Origin: Megachile rotundata
Lineage: Eukaryota > Arthropoda > Insecta > Hymenoptera > Megachilidae
Direction of reading: 5' to 3'
Length of the DNA stretch: 64,000 bases
Assembly: GCF_050947335.1 (NCBI RefSeq)
Contig: NC_134989.1
Coordinates: 6,689,501 to 6,753,500, forward strand
Shown here: one piece after another, positions 35,880 through 47,880 of the stretch
Layout: every line of letters begins with the position of its first letter
How positions within the stretch are numbered: the first letter of the stretch is position 1
Program-made: the position numbers and the translations under genes
Notes under the pieces: generated by a model
Database searches by the model: none
What the model was told of the DNA's origin: nothing
Seen by the model: the letters and a program-made list of their open reading frames with translations, nothing else

Positions 35880-36404
35880 AATATTCAGTTGGATATCCTC
35901 TATAAGATATGACAAAGCTACACAAAATGAATGTAACACTTAGAAGTTACCATTGTCCATCTGAGTAAGTCGCTATGGAACAGTCTAATATTCAGTTGAA
36001 TGTCCTCTGTAAAATATGACGAAGCTTCACAAAGTGAATGTAACACTTAGAAGTTACCCTTGTCCATCTGAGTAGGTTACTATGCAACAGCATAATATTC
36101 AGTTGGACATCCTCTGTAAAATATGACGAAGCTTCACAAAGTAAACGTAACACTTGAAGTTGCCCTCCTCCATTTGAGTAAGTTGCTATGGTATAGCCAA
36201 ATATTCAGTTAGATCTCCTCTAGACAATATGACAAATCTTCACAAAATGAACATAGCACCTGGAAGTTGACCATCTGAGTAAGCTACTACGGAATAGTCA
36301 AATATTATGCTAGATATAGTCCATAAATATGACAAAGCTACACAAAGCGAGCATAACACATGAAAGTTGCCCTCGTCCATTTAAACAAGTATGAAACAGC
36401 CTGT
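35880..36404. repeat. Minisatellite, about 107-bp unit, five copies
   Basis: The landmark aatattcagttgg starts at 35880, 35987, 36094, 36200 and, diverged, 36301, giving spacings of 107, 107, 106 and 101. Each unit also carries aagcttcacaaagtgaa or a variant, gtaacacttagaagttac and gtccatctgagtaagt. Copies two and three are most alike, and the array decays toward the right. It abuts the GC-rich island that starts at about 36400. A partial unit may extend left to about 35835. Confidence 0.9.
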
Positions 36405-37135
36405 ATTGTCGTGGAGTGTAGGTATCGTTAACCCTGGGTACGCGTGTCTCGTAGCCGGTGTCATTACGTGGCGATCGACTCCCACCAGGAAACGGTGCGG
36501 AATTGTAAAAAGGCAGGACGACGTTTGCCGTCATGCATCGATATGTCGTAAGAACGTCTGCACGACCTCCTCTGTGGGCGACCCTACGAGCTAGAGCACG
36601 CGTGGAAAAAGGTAAAGCGGCTGCCACCGGTCGTTAGGTTGACGTTTACGTTTCGTGCTTAACGAAGCACGGCAGAGCAATGTCGTACCTAACGATCGAT
36701 AAAGTATAACGTCGTAGAGAGAAAGAGAAACATCGACAGCGAAATTGGAAGAGGCCAGGTAAGAGAACAGAATGAGCACCAGGGGTGATCGTACCACCGC
36801 ACAAGCCTTCATTCGAATCATTTGCAGCCGGTTTAACGATTTCCACGATACCTGTGTCACTCTGTTCGTATGTTTTTACCTGTTCCCCCTTAAAGACTCG
36901 TGAGCCTCTCCCTCGCTGTCATGTCGGTTTCATGCGCACGCTGCAACGGGATGTTTCCTGTCATGGAGTGCAACATTGTCACTGATCACGAATGCGTTAT
37001 TTCATCGTACGGGACACAACGCTGCTTTCTTATTTGTTTCGTGACCATGTGGGCATGTACGGTACTAGTAGATGCCATATATTTATCAGAAGGATTTAGG
37101 CCAGTTTTCGTAACAAAGCTGACAGATTTGGAAGA
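36400..37135 (+). other. GC-rich island with a first-exon-like donor
   Basis: CpG-rich, non-repetitive sequence starting at the edge of the 107-bp minisatellite. A purine-rich run (cgtagagagaaagagaaaca) leads to GGCCAG|GTAAGA at 36758/36759, a strong donor, but with no acceptor upstream; this fits a 5' non-coding first exon. On the minus strand GGGAACAG|GTAAAA near 36869 is a second donor-like site. Six overlapping frames on both strands (up to 105 codons) cancel one another as coding evidence. Confidence 0.3.
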
Positions 37136-37139
37136 AGCT

Positions 37140-37580
37140 GGAACGCTGGGAAATTAGGAAATTGGAGATTTAGAAATTTGAGGACTGAAAAAATATCAGC
37201 AGTTATCAGACTTTGAAATTTCCAAATTTGAAAATCTAAACCTAAGCAGTTTGAAGGTTTTCAATATTCTAGAAATTAGATTTTGAAATTCACGAAACCC
37301 CAATTTCTCAAATTTCTATATTTCTAAATCTCCAGAGTATCAAATTTCAAAATGATAAAATTATCAAATTCCTAAATATTCAAATTTTCCCCTTTCGGAA
37401 TCGCTAAATCCTCACTCTACCAACTCTCCGAATTTCCAAACTTTCAATATTCCAAATACCCCTTGATCCAAATTCTCAATTTCCCAAATCTAAACACTGA
37501 AATCTAAATTTTCAAATTTACAAGTCCTTAAATATTTGAATCCCAAAATTTCTAAACTTGAAAGTTAAAAGTTTGAACTC
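37140..37580. repeat. Octamer satellite with an orientation switch
   Basis: The first 70 bp carry gaaattgg/gatttaga words (minus orientation). From about 37270 to 37560 the words are tctcaaat, cctaaata and ccaaatac (plus orientation). The switch occurs near 37200-37270, so this is an inverted pair of short arrays. Confidence 0.55.
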
Positions 37581-38388
37581 CATTTAAACCGTTATTGGAA
37601 AGCTGGTCGTGTACCTCCGGAGTAAATCCTGAACTTCAGATACAAGTTTGAGTGGAACTTTCGACAGTGTGCAATAGCAATGATTGTTCATTAGCGGTGG
37701 GCATCCTCGTCTTTAAATGTATGTATCTGCATAGACGTGTGCTATCTGTGTGACGCTCGACGTCCATTCGCCAATGGCGCCCATTAGCACTGGACCCCGT
37801 TTCTCTCTACGTATAGACTAATGATCATGTCACCCGGCTCCTTAATTGCTAATTGATCTTTCGCTTGTACATCAGCATCTTGCGTCTTCGCATACGGTGT
37901 GATTTATGTGATGGAGTAATTTTAATTTACTTAGGTAACGCACTTTTAACACTAGATTTACGAAACTTGTCAAAATGGCTAGTCTTCAATTTTTTATTTC
38001 AACTTACAAAGGTTATTAGGAAATCGTAATAAGTTTTATTAAAACGCAAGTTAACTTTTTTCGTCATGAAAAATTTTTTTGTCAGCAGATTTATGTAGCA
38101 TTAGTTTTTTATTTTTTAGTCTCAATTTGAAGCGATGATTAATTACGTCTAGAAATTATTAAGAAATGAAAATAATTAAGAATCACAGACATCATACACA
38201 TATAGTGATACTAAAAAGTACTACAATTTTATTAATATTTTCTTTCCCAGCTATGAATGTGAAAAATAAATAAACAAACGACTAAACATGAAATCTTACA
38301 CACACTAATTCTTTATCTTGTTGAAAATCAATGTAGATTTCAAGAATTCTTAACAAATTATGAAATATGATTGAAGACATAAAACAAA
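37581..38388. other. Short island 37620-37900, then AT-rich sequence
   Basis: Contains cgccaatggcgcccatt at about 37770. Nothing else recognised. Confidence 0.4.
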
Positions 38389-38739
38389 ATGGCCACAATT
38401 TATCGTATGCAATACGTTCTCACAAAAAAAGGAATAATTACGACAACAAAGTACAATCATCCGAACATGAGTTGTTCTGAGCTCCTTGAGAAATATTCCT
38501 TCAAATGTACACAGGACTCGAAAGCAGCACACGTTAAAATCCTATTCAAAATCATTTTTTGTATCTTTCGAACGTACCATTATTTGGCTTTACGGTCTAG
38601 GAAGCAATGCATCAAATCGATAACAGAAACAAGCAATTATTCCAATCTTGAGAATGATTTACGTAGATCAATGCACGGTTTTACGTTGCATGAGAACATA
38701 CATGTTGATTTCACACGCGGACTTTCCCCAGCTGCGTGA
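38389..38739 (+). other. Open frame of 116 codons with ideal start context, coding status unproven
   Basis: The frame begins at ATG in the context acaaaATGGCC, very close to the insect start consensus, and runs to TGA at 38737. The predicted protein begins MATIYRMQYVLTKKG. It has a hydrophobic stretch around residues 50-60 (ILFKIIFCIF) and a basic, Ser/Asn-rich C-terminal half. No family is recognised. At this base composition a frame of this length is expected a few times by chance. A strong acceptor-like tctcttttctcag lies 30 nt after the stop, which is unusual but unexplained. It may be an orphan gene, a retrocopy remnant or chance; chance is the default. Confidence 0.17.
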
Positions 38740-39256
38740 CATTTCTCCGGCGTCTTCTCTTTTCTCAGGATATCGCGATCCCCGAGACGGCTGAACTTAC
38801 GATCGAACTCGACCGATCTTTTCTCTGTTCACCTATGTACATACGTGTGCATGATCGCGCGCCCACGTTGCTTTTCACGATGTACATTCGACCCGTGCTG
38901 TAATTACTAATTGTAATACACATTTGCTAAGCCTACTAAATCTATCCACCTCGTCCCCGATAAATATCCTTCTAGCGGTTTAACAATGCGGATGCACTTT
39001 GTTCATTGTATATAATTAAATGCGTGTTCAGATTTCTGCTGCGTGTGAGTCGCACTTTTAACCGGGCAAGGTTGTACTTTCGCATAAACATGCAATGATA
39101 CTGTTCGAAGAATTCGAACAAACGAAAGGATATTTTACACTGCTGGTATTGTGTGCGAGTAATGGGCAAATGCGCCCGCGGGGCTGCGCTATATGCACGT
39201 GCACGGATAGATCCTTATTATATCGCCTCGGACGAGCCTATGGGATTACTAACTTG
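38740..39256. other. CpG-bearing island following a strong acceptor-like site
   Basis: gtcttctcttttctcag ends at 38768 on the plus strand. Two phases stay open for 44-46 codons afterwards (one begins DIAIPETAELTIELDRSFL) but no good donor occurs before their stops. It could be a terminal exon or accidental. Confidence 0.25.
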
Positions 39257-39275
39257 CTATTGGCTATATAAAAGG
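39257..39275 (+). promoter_or_regulatory. Core-promoter-like TATA box with adjacent inverted CCAAT
   Basis: ctattggctatataaaagg combines ATTGG (inverted CCAAT) and TATATAAAAGG. A transcript starting about 30 bp downstream (about 39297) would reach ATGAAAATG|GTAAGT at 39457-39467, a good donor immediately after a start codon pair. The next acceptor (39616) leads to a stop after a few codons, so a coding gene is not supported. TATA-like words are common at this composition. Confidence 0.22.
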
Positions 39276-39759
39276 ATGTTCTTTCATGTAGAGTGTGAAC
39301 GCCTGGAAAAGTTATATACTGAATTTTTTAGTAACTCAATCTTGATATTTCTAAGAGCATTACTTCCACATTTTACAATTTCTGCATTTTTTTTATTCTT
39401 AATAATAAAATTTGAAAATTTGTCAACTTCAAAATCTGAAAATATATCACTACATTTATGAAAATGGTAAGTATCTAAAATAAATTAAGTCAATATCCTA
39501 TACAATATCCTTACTGAGTAGGATGTTCCCCCACGTTAAATCATGCAGTACTGATCACGCAAAATCACTAATAAAAATTGAAATATTTATATCAGTCTCT
39601 ACACTATAATTTACAGACTGTGCCAATCAGTTCGTGACACTGACGTATGCGAAGTACCATTATCATCTATTTCTTAACTATTAAATATATGAGTATTTGA
39701 ATTTCGCGGCCAGACCGAGGGTGTCGAGTGAGTAAATGTAGGCGCAAAGAGTATATGTA
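39276..39759. other. AT-rich sequence downstream of the TATA-like site
   Basis: Contains ATGAAAATG|GTAAGT at 39457-39471 and an acceptor-like ctataatttacag at 39616. No protein results from joining them beyond a few codons. Confidence 0.35.
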
Positions 39760-39872
39760 ATAGGTTAATCGTGAGAAGAAATGTATGTTACAGGCTAATT
39801 GCGGGAAGAGAGTGTCTGATAGGCTAACTGCGTGAAGAATGAATGTGATAGGTTAATTGCGAAAAGGATGTA
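39760..39872. repeat. 29-30-bp minisatellite, four copies
   Basis: aggttaat or aggctaa starts at 39762, 39792, 39821 and 39850. Each unit continues with a gcgngaagarnn run. The units are about 75-85 percent alike by eye. Confidence 0.8.
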
Positions 39873-40204
39873 AGGTGCGTGCGTGGATTCATGGCAAAGT
39901 GTATTCAAGGAAAAATGAAAAAGAGAGAAATGTTTGCACGAGAAAGCTAAAAAGAGAAATGATGTACTTGATTGTAGTCGAAGTTCGACATTTGTAAATG
40001 ACATATGTTAATAATTACCATTTCTTTGTTTAATTTCTTCCTTCTTTTTTTGTAACTTCTTAAAGTTTACTGTTAGCTTTATAAATTATCACGATAGATT
40101 TACTCAAGAAGTTAAAATGAAGTTCAAATCAGTCCACTAAAATATTAAGAAATAGTTTCATTTACTTCCTTAAAAGTAAAAGTGCATTAGAATAGTTCTA
40201 ATAA

Positions 40205-40975
40205 AGGGGTGAATTTAGCTCTAAGTCCGCAGCAGCCTACTAAAATAAATAACCTTGCCGCTCAGTTGGGAGCACGAAATACAAGTAAAACACAAATGAG
40301 AACGGCGAGGCATACAAGCAAATAAGAGAAAGAAGGAAGGCAGCACCTGTCGCTGCAAATTCTCCCACAATGCGCCATCCCGGACGCCGTACAAGGGCTG
40401 AAAAAGAATTCGCCAAAAGAGAAAAACAGGCAACGAAGGCCAGGATTTACGCAGGCCTCAGTTTGATGCGTGCGTGTAGCCCGATGGCATCGAACATCGA
40501 GCCAGGAACACCTTCATCTGTCCCTGATGGCCGTTTCAGCCTCTTCCAGCGTCTGCCTACCGTCCATGATACTATCTGCAAGATGAATCGGTCGGTGCAC
40601 CGAGTGCAAGCGGACTGCAACGACCGGGTACCGAGGGCACGATGCCCCGTAAGTAGTCGTCGCTGCTCGTCTCTCCATTTTTCCGTTGTCGGACGGAAGG
40701 CCTTCGAGAATTTGCATCGCTACACGCGTCCGACACGCGGCGTACGCGAAACGACACAAATCGCGCGTCGCCCCGGGCACATTCGCCCTCGAACGCGCTC
40801 GATCAACGTCCACTTTAATTATCCGACCCGTAACGAGAAAGAATTAATTGCCGTAACGATGTTGTCGATGAAAACTCCTACGACCGCTTTTCTTCTTCGT
40901 CAACGGTCATTTGCGAAGGACTTGATCATTCTGAATAAGGGTAAACTCATTTATGGATGAATTTTCTTAGTGTTC
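40205..40975 (+). other. GC-rich island with the longest plus-strand open frame (40370-40960)
   Basis: The frame is open from 40289, with its first ATG at 40370 and its stop at 40958-40960: 196 codons, the longest in the window. The product is rich in Arg, Ser, Thr and Pro with no domain, signal peptide or membrane segment I recognise. Antisense frames of 99 codons (40514-40813) and 61 codons overlap it, as expected when CpG-rich sequence simply lacks stops. A splice-donor-like CCC|GTAAGT lies near 40649. I favour a non-coding CpG-rich island (enhancer, promoter or 5' exon), with an orphan coding exon as the alternative. Confidence 0.2.
40347..40397 (-). CDS. Possible small exon on the minus strand, 51 nt
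   Basis: Read on the minus strand, a very good polypyrimidine tract (ctcttttggcgaattc followed by tttttcag) abuts a 51-nt open stretch. It ends in CGACAG|GTGCTG, a usable but not strong donor because +5 is not G. Phase 0 reads PLYGVRDGALWENLQRQ, which looks like globular protein but matches nothing I can name. It lies inside a GC-rich island where a long plus-strand frame also overlaps (40370-40960); at most one is likely to be real. No second minus-strand exon was found nearby. It may be a chance acceptor formed by the purine-rich plus strand. Confidence 0.22.
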
Positions 40976-42350
40976 TTTTGGGTTATGGATAATTTAACCT
41001 AGCTTTGGATTACTGGATCCGTGGTCTGTCACATTTGCTAGTAAAAGATGAGTTTTAAAAATACAGCTGGGACAACGCTGGAAAGAATAGGAAGTTGTTT
41101 AAATGCGACAGAAGTGAAATAAGGATTTGAAATACTTAGGGTGTACTAGAGTATAATACGGTATAAAGTAGAAGTATCGATATGTCCTACTTGGAGATTT
41201 AAAGATACAGTACATGATTGGAAATATAAAATTTTATAAACTTCACTATCATTTTAATACAGGAACTAGTCAATTTTACTATTAAAGTATAGATCATCGA
41301 TGTCCCAAATCACATATAAGGAAAGTCGTTGCAGCATGATTTATCAACACGCAAAAGCTCATTAAACTCTGAGAGATATACGTAGGGAAGCATATACAGA
41401 TTCCTTGTAACAGTACCATCTCTTTGAGACACCTTATATATTAAAGGTCTATCAAACGAAATGACAGGTTATAAAGTAGAGAGCAAGAGCAGCTTCTTAC
41501 GTCGGATTTATCACGAGTAGACTGTCTGGTAGTTTATAAGCAGGGAATATAAGGACTGATAGAATGGATCGAAAGAGCATCCTCGATTAGTTAATGGAAG
41601 TTTCCATTTCAACCGGTTGCAGGAAATGCACATTTCACTATATGGCAATCATAGGTTTCCAACCTTGTGATTTTCAAAAAGTCTTCGATGCAATAGCTGG
41701 TTATGATAAAAACCCGTTCGAGTATAGATATATCTTCCTATAAGCTATAAAAACAATTAAATCTATACCTCGTTTATTAGACGCAAAGTTGTGCAATTAT
41801 CATAATTCCACATATCATCTAGCTTTAAGTCAGACTTGTTTAACCACTAAACGAGGTTAATGGTTTTATTTCATCAAAATACGTTCACCACTTTAAAATG
41901 GTTAATCAAACTGTACAAATCTCCACATCATTTTTCACTTGCAAATGATAGCACATGAATTAATAATAATAAACTGGATTTTTTTTTAGGAACAAATATG
42001 AAATTTTTAGAGGTCCAATTTGAACTCATAACTCTGATAACTGTTCCTAAATTATTAGAAAAAACGATGATATCAAGATTGTATCAGCTATCTTGAAAAG
42101 AAGATAATGATGATATAATTGAAAAACATCGATCAGTCTCCAAAAGGTTAATAATATTAAATCACTAACGGTTACAAGAATTTTAGATTTAATAACTTAC
42201 GCTCGAATTCGACGCCGAATGTTAATAGAGTTTCATGCAGGAGGCTTAATTTGTGTCCTCGATGATCGATGAGTCTGTCAGGAACTTGTAATTAATTAGT
42301 AGCTATGGAGGTACCTTACGACGCAGAAATAAGATTGATCGATCTCGCCA
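40976..42350. other. AT-rich sequence, nothing recognised
   Basis: There are weak gatttaaa/gatacagt words near 41195 and an acceptor-like gatttttttttag near 41990 without a donor. Confidence 0.45.
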
Positions 42351-42527
42351 ATGGACAGTACATCTTTATTCTCGGTAATTATTTGTCGATGGTATGAATT
42401 CAATTTCATGGAAGGAAAACTAATGAAGACACCAAGAGCAGAGGTACAGGACGTCACAGCAACTGTGGTACAACCAAAAGGCGATGTTTACGTAAGAAAA
42501 CTAATTTGTAGACCCGTAAAAATGTAG
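42351..42527 (+). other. Open frame of 58 codons, coding status unproven
   Basis: The frame runs from ATG at 42351 to TAG at 42525 and has further in-frame ATGs at 42408 and 42423. From 42423 the translation, beginning MKTPRAEVQDVTATVVQPKG, is balanced in composition and unlike the low-complexity frames around it. A donor-like TTTAC|GTAAGA falls inside the frame at about 42491, so the coding part could end there. No polypyrimidine acceptor is seen upstream. It is not recognised as a known family. Confidence 0.12.
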
Positions 42528-43893
42528 ATATTGACAGTGCTGATTAATTTATAACACGTGTGCTATGTGAGTCACTTGAAATACTGTAAATTGTGAACTA
42601 TGTATTATGTAAAAAAAATGATTGAAATAAAAGTGGTATGATGCTGATCGAGGATATGATATAATAATTCGATTATTATTATTTACTGCAAAATACAAAG
42701 TCAAATATAATAGCACAGTTTGATAGTATCTAATGTTCAGCTAAAATAAAAGGTATACATTGAGAAGTTGATAATTATTAAAGAAATATTTATTTTTAAG
42801 ACTTCATTTCAAATTTAAAGTTAAAATTTTCTTAATGTTGCAAAACAATCTCCGTAATAAAAAGTGGCAACAAAAAAGGTTTTATGAAACACTGACCTCA
42901 AAGACCCCTTATTACACACAACATGGAATCATGTGAAACAACCAATTGTAAACCACTCGAAAAAGCAGCCTCCTATCTCAGTGAATTCGTGACGTACACA
43001 TTGGTTACGAAATGTTGAATTATTCGCGAACATAGGCATTCATCGCGAACGAACACTTTAAAGGCGCTCCCATGAATCGGCTGAATATGTACGGAAGCAC
43101 GAATCCATGAGCCGCGGACAAGTAATGAATTTTCCTAGCCACATGCCCCCGGTGACACCCGTTAGCTGGCACTCTTGTTCGACCATTGAAATTATTAATC
43201 GTCGCAATTAGCAAGCTGCTAGGCAACGCCAGTTAAATGTCAAAACGTCTCTTGCTACCAGCTTGTATGGACGGAGCCGTTCGGTATTGCGGTATGCGTC
43301 GATTTCCTTCTTTTTTCGCGCGATTGCATCACGCGCAACGCGATTCCAATGAAACGAATTCCGAAACTCTCAGTAGACGGTGATTCAGTGATAACGGGTC
43401 GCTGATGTCCACCCAGAGGATCGTCTCTCTTCGTCAAGAAGCTTGACAGGAAACCTTAAATAATTTTAGAGACAGTAAGATGACCTCTATGAACGCAAAA
43501 ACTTCGGTGAAAAATAGTAAAACTGAACGTTGATGTATTTGAACAAGATGGAGGTATGCACAAGAATAATTGTGCAATAGAGTGGACAAGAAGGAAGTCT
43601 CACATTTGATTTTTAGTGACTTTTGAAGTTCACAAGATTTATGGACAGGTTAGAAATTTGGAAACCTTGGTATGTTGGCATGTATGATCGAAGAGAAGTA
43701 AGAAACAATTTTGAGATTGTTTGATTTGATAATCTAAGAATTTGGTAATCCGTAAATATGAGGAAATGAAAATTCATAAACCCAGAATTCATCGAATTTA
43801 CTTACATTTAGCAATGTATGAAACTGAAGATGTGGATATATGAAACTCGGTTTTAGAGGTCTAGAAAATTTGGGACTTTAGGATGTGGAAAAA
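42528..43893. other. AT-rich gap, then island 43000-43450
   Basis: The minus-strand frames 43020-43226 and 43255-43437 are short and unrecognised. From 43480 weak octamer-like words appear. Confidence 0.4.
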
Positions 43894-43939
43894 GGAAATA
43901 GGTACATACACAATAGGGAAATAGGTACATACACTTTGA
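43894..43939. repeat. 23-bp tandem duplication
   Basis: ggaaataggtacatacac occurs at 43894 and again at 43917, identical over 18 bp. Confidence 0.8.
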
Positions 43940-46900
43940 AGTGTCTAGGAATGTGATACTTTAAGACTTGAAGGTACAGAAACGACCTTGATTTGAATCT
44001 GAAGAAGAGCTAAGGTAAGATCAAAGTGTACAAACAAATAATGTAACGATCACACGTAATATTTATCAATCAGTAGTTCTACATGTCACATCGACCAAAC
44101 ATTCGGTCACCGAACGAACATCTTCGTCAACACAAATCAGATTTTTAAATGTACCAACAATTTTGTGACTCACTGTACATTTATTAGCAAAACCTCGAAC
44201 TCGCCTTAACGATTCTGAAAACTCGAGCCGGTTTCCACCGACAATGAAAAAATCCTAATCGAAAGGCGCGACTAATCGTTGCGTGACGGCTGCAGCAGCG
44301 AAACCACCGTGAAATCTCATCTCACCCGCCCTAATGAATTTCAGACCGATGCAGATCGCGGCTCTAATCGTTGAATAAGTTGATGAAATGTTTGCGTTGC
44401 CGCAAGCTTGAGACCGGATAATATTATGTACGACGAAGGAACGATATTCAAAGTGTATTTCATTAATATTCGCTAGATTTACGGTGTGGGATAAAATGAT
44501 ACGGTGCTTTATACAAGGTGTTCCAAGCTAAAGGTGCTGCTGTCGGTTATCGATAAGTTATCGATATGTTATTGCCTCTTAATTCTACACCGACAATACC
44601 GTTAAGATATCGTTAATGCTAATACGAGTGACTGCGATAAAATTAATGAGCGATTTTGTGATCTAAATACGAGGTGTCACTTTCAAATCAACTAACATTT
44701 TATATATAATACTTACGTCAAAGATAAAATAACTGTAAAATTATTAGATAACTGATGTTTATGACTTTCGTCAACTTTCGTTTAATAACTTTCGTCAATT
44801 TTATTTACAATAAAATCTACAAACCTAACCTAGTTTTTATGTTCATGCCAAATTTTATTGCTCACATTTAATTCTTATTTTATCCCCAAATGTATCATAA
44901 TATATAATTCTATCATTTTTATGAATTTATTCCTAAATTAAATGTTAAGTAAATGTAATGTCGAAATAAATATTTTGTAATCTATTCCAATCATTTAAAA
45001 TATTTTGTGAACCACTAATTATGACACCATACCTTAGAGACGTAGAGCGTCCTATCTAACGATCCTATGCAAATATTCAAAGAAAATAAAAACGAATGAG
45101 ACTTTTTTAACGTCGAATACATCACTCTCGTCAGGAATCGCTTCCATTTTATTTTCCCCACTTATTGGCTCGTAATTTATTGTTACGTTCAGTTCGCAAT
45201 GAAAAATCAGAAACCATCAGCGCGAATGGGCAATTCATCATACCCACGCAACAAAGTACGGTTCCGTTTAAGACTTCATCAATTTTCCAGACGCAAAATA
45301 ATGCTTCTCGATTATTCAATTATTCGATAAATTAACGTCATTCATAAAACACTATTGGGCCGCGTTAACGACAGGCCATCACCGTTGCTAAAACTCACAA
45401 GGAGGGATCACCTGCTCGGTTATAAATCTCGACTGAATGAATACCATATAAACATCGAGTATTTAAAAGTGTTTGGACCAGTATGGACATCGTACTTTTG
45501 TAGTTAATGCGTGGGTAGGGAATGATACCTCGTAAAGTTTGTTTATAGGGGCCGAATAGCAAGTAAGCGTTTATCGTTTATTAATTGAAACCTGAGATGG
45601 TTCCAGCTGTACGAGGCTTGTTACAATGTCGGTCTTCTCCGTCCTGCAACAACCTCGTTATTTTCAGATCGCAGATACGGTAATAAAAAGAAATAGCAAT
45701 ATGTAAGCCGTTAAGTTTATCAGATCGTTCTGATCAATCAAAGACAAGGCAATAAATGAACCGTTAACCTTACAAGGAAAGGTTCCCAATTGGACGACTT
45801 CGACTTTAATGTGTTTTTACAAGTCGATAGTACACGGGACATTGATATATTTACAGTTATTAAATGCTGCTGCTTGATAACTTTGAAAATATATAATTAC
45901 TGACGTAGGCTTCAGCTTAGGGTAGAATTCTGTTTCAACTATCTCATATTTCCTGTAATTTATTTTTTCATTATTGTAATGACATATTCTGGGTGGTAAT
46001 TCTAATAGTACCTTACTCAAACAAAGCTGTGAAGCTCGCATATTTACATATTTTAACTGGATACTAAATACATTTGCAAATGACTACATTTTCAAGTTAA
46101 CTCGATGATTATTAGGTTCATAAAGCAACACGTCATGTGACTTAAAAACAGCGCAATGACTCCATCTATAGGTAAAATAACAAAGATGAATGAGTCTAAA
46201 TAAGATTTTCAAAACTGGTCAAGACTTCTGCAAGTCTTACAATGGCTCGAAAATCAGCTCGTTCGAACCTTTCTCAAATGATACAGCATTTAGAATAACT
46301 CCACAAAAACGATAACATCTGTAAAAGATGAGAAAATCGAGTCAATCATCGAAGAATGTAGAATGAACGTGACTCTGGAAACACTGGAGCAAACTACTGG
46401 GCAACAAAACGATGTCCAGCATGGTTATCGCTGTTCTTTATTAGGGTATTCGCGAACCCGTGAAAGGAGGGACCAAGTTTTACAATCCTGAATCGTGCAA
46501 AAGCGAAACGGAGAACATGAACGGCGAAAGGAAGAGCTGGAGGGTGGAGAGGTTCGAGGTTTACGATGTTGAATCCTGTCTACGATCTCTGATAGAGTCG
46601 TGTCTGTCAGTTTGCATGTTCATGCCACGACGTTGACCGATGCCTTCTTCTCAACCACTTTACTGACGTCATCGACAATCTATACTGGGTGGGCCAAATG
46701 TACCCGAGACCAATGTTTTTAAACTGTGTAGTTTGATTAGGAAGTCGATTAAAACTATGTTTGAGATAATGACATATTTCATTTGTAAAATTGTGGGTAA
46801 TCATAGTGTCGTATGTTATTATCATTAATTAAAACAGGTTTTTCACATCTATTTTCAGTTTGTGTTTGAGATGATTTATTCAGAACAGTGCCTATATCAT

Positions 46901-47029
46901 AAGTTTTGAGTGCCTGTGAAAGAGTTATGCAAGATTTATTTGATTCTAGAGAATGTTTCTCTAACACATGTTATCCTTGTTAGATGCACTATTAAGAATT
47001 TTGGATAATATTTCATGAGATTTACATCG
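43940..47029. other. Alternating islands (44090-44600, 45080-45780, 46400-46720) and AT-rich sequence
   Basis: tttcgtcaa recurs three times near 44765-44800. A strong acceptor-like cctcgttattttcag ends near 45668 and another, cacatctattttcag, near 46858, both followed by short frames without donors. No gene is supported. Confidence 0.4.
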
Positions 47030-47345
47030 AACACAATGGAAATCTATTTTTAAGTCTTTATATGTCCACATTTCTATATTCTGAAATTACTACATTTCCA
47101 AATTTTTATATTCTCAAACTATGTTTACGTAAACTATGCTTGTAAATTGTTATATTCCCAAATTTCTATTATCATCTAAAACGACTATATTTTCAAATCA
47201 CTCTACTCCCACATTTCTGTATTCTCAAATCACTATATTTCCAAATTTCTGTATCCTCAAATCATAATGTTCCCAATTGTCTATACTCTCAAATTACTAT
47301 ACCCTAAATTTTTATATTCCCCAAACCCATATTCTCAAATCTCAT
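47030..47345. repeat. 16-bp-type octamer satellite, plus orientation
   Basis: Alternating words such as CTATATTT, CCAAATTT, CTGTATCC and TCAAATCA are the reverse complement of the 16-bp unit at 62204-62511. The beat is 16 bp with some interruptions, for example around 47125-47150. Confidence 0.75.
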
Positions 47346-47880
47346 AATAAATTTACATGCAGCAATTTGCACTGTGACTGTACACCCAGTTATCTCATAA
47401 TCTGACTTTTCGTTGCCTCCAGTACATCATCTTACTCTTCACTTTATTTTCATGATTCTGTAAGCGACCCTACGATTGCAATTTTACGATATCGTTTCCT
47501 TTTGATTACTCCCGTGATGCCGTGTTTAAAAGCGCATTAAAATGTTGATTACACTGTCTTGAGTTAGATGTATGCCGTAAACTAATTTCATGGTTGACAA
47601 GTAATGCTCTTTAGGAGGATACGTAGAATTATCTCACGTATTTATGTGTTAATGTATCAAATTATTACTCTAAACCTTCCATGGTAACGATTTATGTACA
47701 TAAATCCAACGATTTGTTTTTTTTTTTTTTTGGATTCATTCAGAACTGAACATCTGCACTCAGGTGCATTTTAAGCCTTCTTGAGTGAGAATATGGGAAA
47801 GGAAAGTAACCATCGCCACCAGAATCCTCTGGTACAATTTTCTGATTTTCTAGATTTATTAATTTGTAAAAATCTGAATT
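47346..47880. other. AT-rich spacer with the poly(T) run
   Basis: Nothing else recognised between the two octamer arrays. Confidence 0.45.
47717..47731. repeat. Poly(T) run of 15
   Basis: Uninterrupted T run, the longest homopolymer noticed. No retroelement sequence is visible next to it. Confidence 0.9.

Noticed and set aside
44510..44545. acaaggtgttcc, similar to ends of some insect transposons
   Set aside because: Short, common motif with no partner end.
46675..46720. tactgggtgggccaaatgta, similar to a transposon terminus
   Set aside because: No inverted partner or target duplication found.
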